A DNA stretch of 64,000 bases, from assembly GCF_023074175.1 (NCBI RefSeq), contig NZ_JADPKS010000051.1, forward strand, positions 62,001-126,000. Direction: 5' to 3'. Both the position numbers and the translations under genes were made by a program. This document shows positions 62,773-64,000 of this stretch, in pieces. The notes beneath the pieces are model-generated. The model was not told the DNA's origin. It saw nothing but the letters and a program-made list of their open reading frames with translations, and did not search any database. Within the stretch, counting starts at the first letter, position 1. Each line of letters starts with the position of its first letter. The stretch comes from Bradyrhizobium sp. 139 (GTDB lineage Bacteria; Pseudomonadota; Alphaproteobacteria; Rhizobiales; Xanthobacteraceae).

Positions 62773-63438
62773 TCAATAGTTGATCTCCATCCGCAGTCCC
62801 CGCGGATCAACCGCGTCCCCGCCGACGCGCTGCGTGCTGTCGCGTGCCGCGGCCGCGCAGGCACAGGCGTCGATGAGATCGTCACGTCCGATGCGGGTGC
62901 CGTGACGTTGCGTCAGCCATTTCGGGAGTTTTGTGAAGCCTCGGTTGACCAGGAGCCCGATGCGCCGTTCGCGGCCGCGCGCTGTGGTTTTGCTGTCGAG
63001 CCGAACCTGTCCCGCAAGATTCCAGAAGATCAGTTCCGGATGCGCTTCACCGATCGTCACCTGCCGCGCCGGCGTCATGATCTCGTCGACGTCCCTGATC
63101 TTGTCCCTGATATTCCAGAGCTGCGCGGACACGCCGCGGCCCCTTCCTTCATGTTCCCAGTAGTGACGATTGGCTGCCGCTATGTCGGTAAATGTCCAGA
63201 GATCGCGGCGCGCGCCGAGAAACACGGCGGGGCCAACCAGCTCGCGTGCGCGTAAGTCGCAGGCTCGATAGCCGCTCGGCTTCAATCCGATCGGCATGTC
63301 GATCATCGCACGTGCATGCGGCATCGCAAGCAGCCGCGCGAGACCAGGCGAATAATCGAAGCCGTGATCGCCGCGATCGTCGATCCAGGCCACGACCCAG
63401 CCGTGGCGAAATCCGTCGAGACCGAGGTAGTTCGGCAA
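62773..63438 (-). CDS. DUF429 family protein
   Basis: The 221-residue protein matches the DUF429 family (RNase H-like fold predicted): it begins YLGLDGFRHGWVVAWID, contains AMIDMPIGL and the RRDLWTF segment, and ends with an acidic-aromatic HPELIFW and DDLIDACACAAAA motif. No biochemical activity is known to me for close relatives. The start is uncertain: a TTG at 63438 immediately precedes the domain, while longer frames overlap the CMD gene. Confidence 0.75.
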   Translation of the reverse strand: MPNYLGLDGFRHGWVVAWIDDRGDHGFDYSPGLARLLAMPHARAMIDMPIGLKPSGYRACDLRARELVGPAVFLGARRDLWTFTDIAAANRHYWEHEGRGRGVSAQLWNIRDKIRDVDEIMTPARQVTIGEAHPELIFWNLAGQVRLDSKTTARGRERRIGLLVNRGFTKLPKWLTQRHGTRIGRDDLIDACACAAAARDSTQRVGGDAVDPRGLRMEINY

Positions 63439-63466
63439 ATTACGTATCCAGATGTCTGCAAGGCAC

Positions 63467-63814
63467 CTATTTTTCTCCCTCGCCTCGATGCCGCTCGAAC
63501 AGGCGCTGTGCCAGCAACGCATGGCCGAGCGTGCCGCCAGCACGTACGGCGGCCGCGATCAATGCGGCTTCGGCGACTTCCTCGCGCGTTGCCCCCGCCT
63601 TCGCAGCCTGCGCCGTATGCACGTCGAGACAATAGGCGCATTGCGTCGTCAGAACGACCGCGAGCGAGATCAGCTCGCGATACTTTGGCGGGATCAACCC
63701 CTCCTTGCGCTCGACCGCGTGGTTGAACGCCAGAAACGCGCTGGCCTCAACCGGCGCCAGCGCTACGAAGGCGGGAATCGATTTCAGATCGTCAGGGTTT
63801 TGATAATCGGTCAT
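63467..63814 (-). CDS. Carboxymuconolactone decarboxylase/AhpD family protein
   Basis: The 115-residue protein has the AhpD-type core with the redox motif CAYCLDVHTAQA preceded by KYRELISLAVVLTTQ. Such proteins often act as peroxide or alkyl-hydroperoxide reducing partners. The ATG at 63814 has GAGGG just upstream, part of the overlapping end of the sigma factor gene; an ATG at 63823 is the alternative. It is translationally coupled to the sigma factor gene. Confidence 0.85.
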   Translation of the reverse strand: MTDYQNPDDLKSIPAFVALAPVEASAFLAFNHAVERKEGLIPPKYRELISLAVVLTTQCAYCLDVHTAQAAKAGATREEVAEAALIAAAVRAGGTLGHALLAQRLFERHRGEGEK

Positions 63815-63819
63815 ATCCC

Positions 63820-64000
63820 TCATCTCGTCAGGTATTCGCGCATCAGGGCGCGGGCGCGATGCAGGCGCGCCTTCACGGTCTGCCTGGATGCATCGAGCGC
63901 GGCGGCGATTTCGTCGATGGTCATTTCCTTGACGTCCCGCATCAGCGCGACATCGCGGTAGTGCGGCGGCAGCGCCTCGAAGGCCGCCGCTACGTCGAGC
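63820..64000 (-). CDS. Sigma-70 family RNA polymerase sigma factor, C-terminal part (cut by window edge)
   Basis: The visible 59 residues include the region 4 helix-turn-helix: ALPPHYRDVALMRDVKEM, then TIDEIAAALDASRQTVKARLHRAR, ending REYLTR. This is typical of an ECF-type sigma factor's sigma-4 domain. There is no C-terminal SnoaL-like extension, so it is not an ECF41-type protein. Its stop codon overlaps the start region of the CMD gene, which suggests that the two act in one pathway. Confidence 0.85.
   Translation of the reverse strand, partial: LDVAAAFEALPPHYRDVALMRDVKEMTIDEIAAALDASRQTVKARLHRARALMREYLTR

Noticed and set aside
63820..64000. ECF41 sigma factor, suggested by the neighbouring CMD-family gene
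   Set aside because: ECF41 proteins have a long C-terminal SnoaL-like domain after region 4; this one stops right after the helix-turn-helix.

Overview
This 64 kb window is chromosomal DNA from a GC-rich alphaproteobacterium, most probably a Bradyrhizobium or a close relative in the Nitrobacteraceae. The evidence is gene content and order (glnB-glnA behind a sigma-54 promoter, the fabD-fabG-acpP-fabF-mltG-yicC-gmk run, rpsF-rpsR-DUF2232-rplI, the DUF47-pit pair, several Liv-type ABC genes) together with dispersed intergenic repeats that I recognise from Bradyrhizobium genomes. No database search was possible, so the species is not resolved. Almost all of the window is core genome. I saw no tRNA, rRNA, CRISPR array, complete insertion sequence or prophage.

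Layout. 0-10 kb: NAD(P)HX repair enzyme, PII protein and glutamine synthetase I, a slipin/NfeD membrane-protease pair, and an E2-E1beta-E1alpha 2-oxoacid dehydrogenase operon with no E3 gene. 9.7-10.6 kb: an intergenic stretch with a degenerate dispersed repeat. 10.6-18.6 kb: a proline-rich membrane protein, then the leftward fatty-acid synthesis and cell-wall operon from fabD to gmk. 18.7-20.5 kb: a desaturase co-transcribed with its probable TetR regulator, whose operator is visible. 20.8-23.4 kb: ribosomal proteins S6, S18 and L9 with a DUF2232 membrane protein. 23.4-31.1 kb: a thioesterase remnant, a cytochrome c-like protein, a cyclopropane fatty acid synthase, dnaB, alr, exonuclease III and small proteins.

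31.1-33.6 kb is a small accessory patch: an arginine:glycine-type amidinotransferase faces a guanidinium exporter (Gdx/SugE) across 35 bp, with gene-free, unrecognised DNA on both sides. 33.6-41.7 kb returns to core genes (TSUP transporter, radA, cvpA, purF, a short-chain dehydrogenase, an NHL-propeller protein and an orphan Liv-type binding protein). 41.8-45.3 kb holds a 1089-residue autotransporter next to the 5' stump of an MFS transporter gene. 45.3-55 kb: der, a lipoprotein, a YfgM-like protein, an acyl-CoA ligase, nnrU, prfC, a second gdx, and DUF47-pit. 55.2-59.9 kb: a complete Liv-type ABC transporter operon. 60-64 kb: small enzymes ending in a cut-off sigma factor gene.

The most informative regulatory reading is at 52992-53043. 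Two short hairpins with ACGG and ACGA tetraloops sit just before the Shine-Dalgarno of the second gdx gene; this is the architecture of a guanidine-II (mini-ykkC) riboswitch. Together with the amidinotransferase/gdx patch 20 kb away, the window encodes two guanidinium exporters, one apparently guanidine-sensing and one not, plus an enzyme of guanidino-group chemistry. Other control signals visible are a sigma-54 promoter for glnB, a perfect TetR-type palindrome, a PHO box in reverse orientation before DUF47-pit, and a hairpin that probably tunes expression within the Liv operon.
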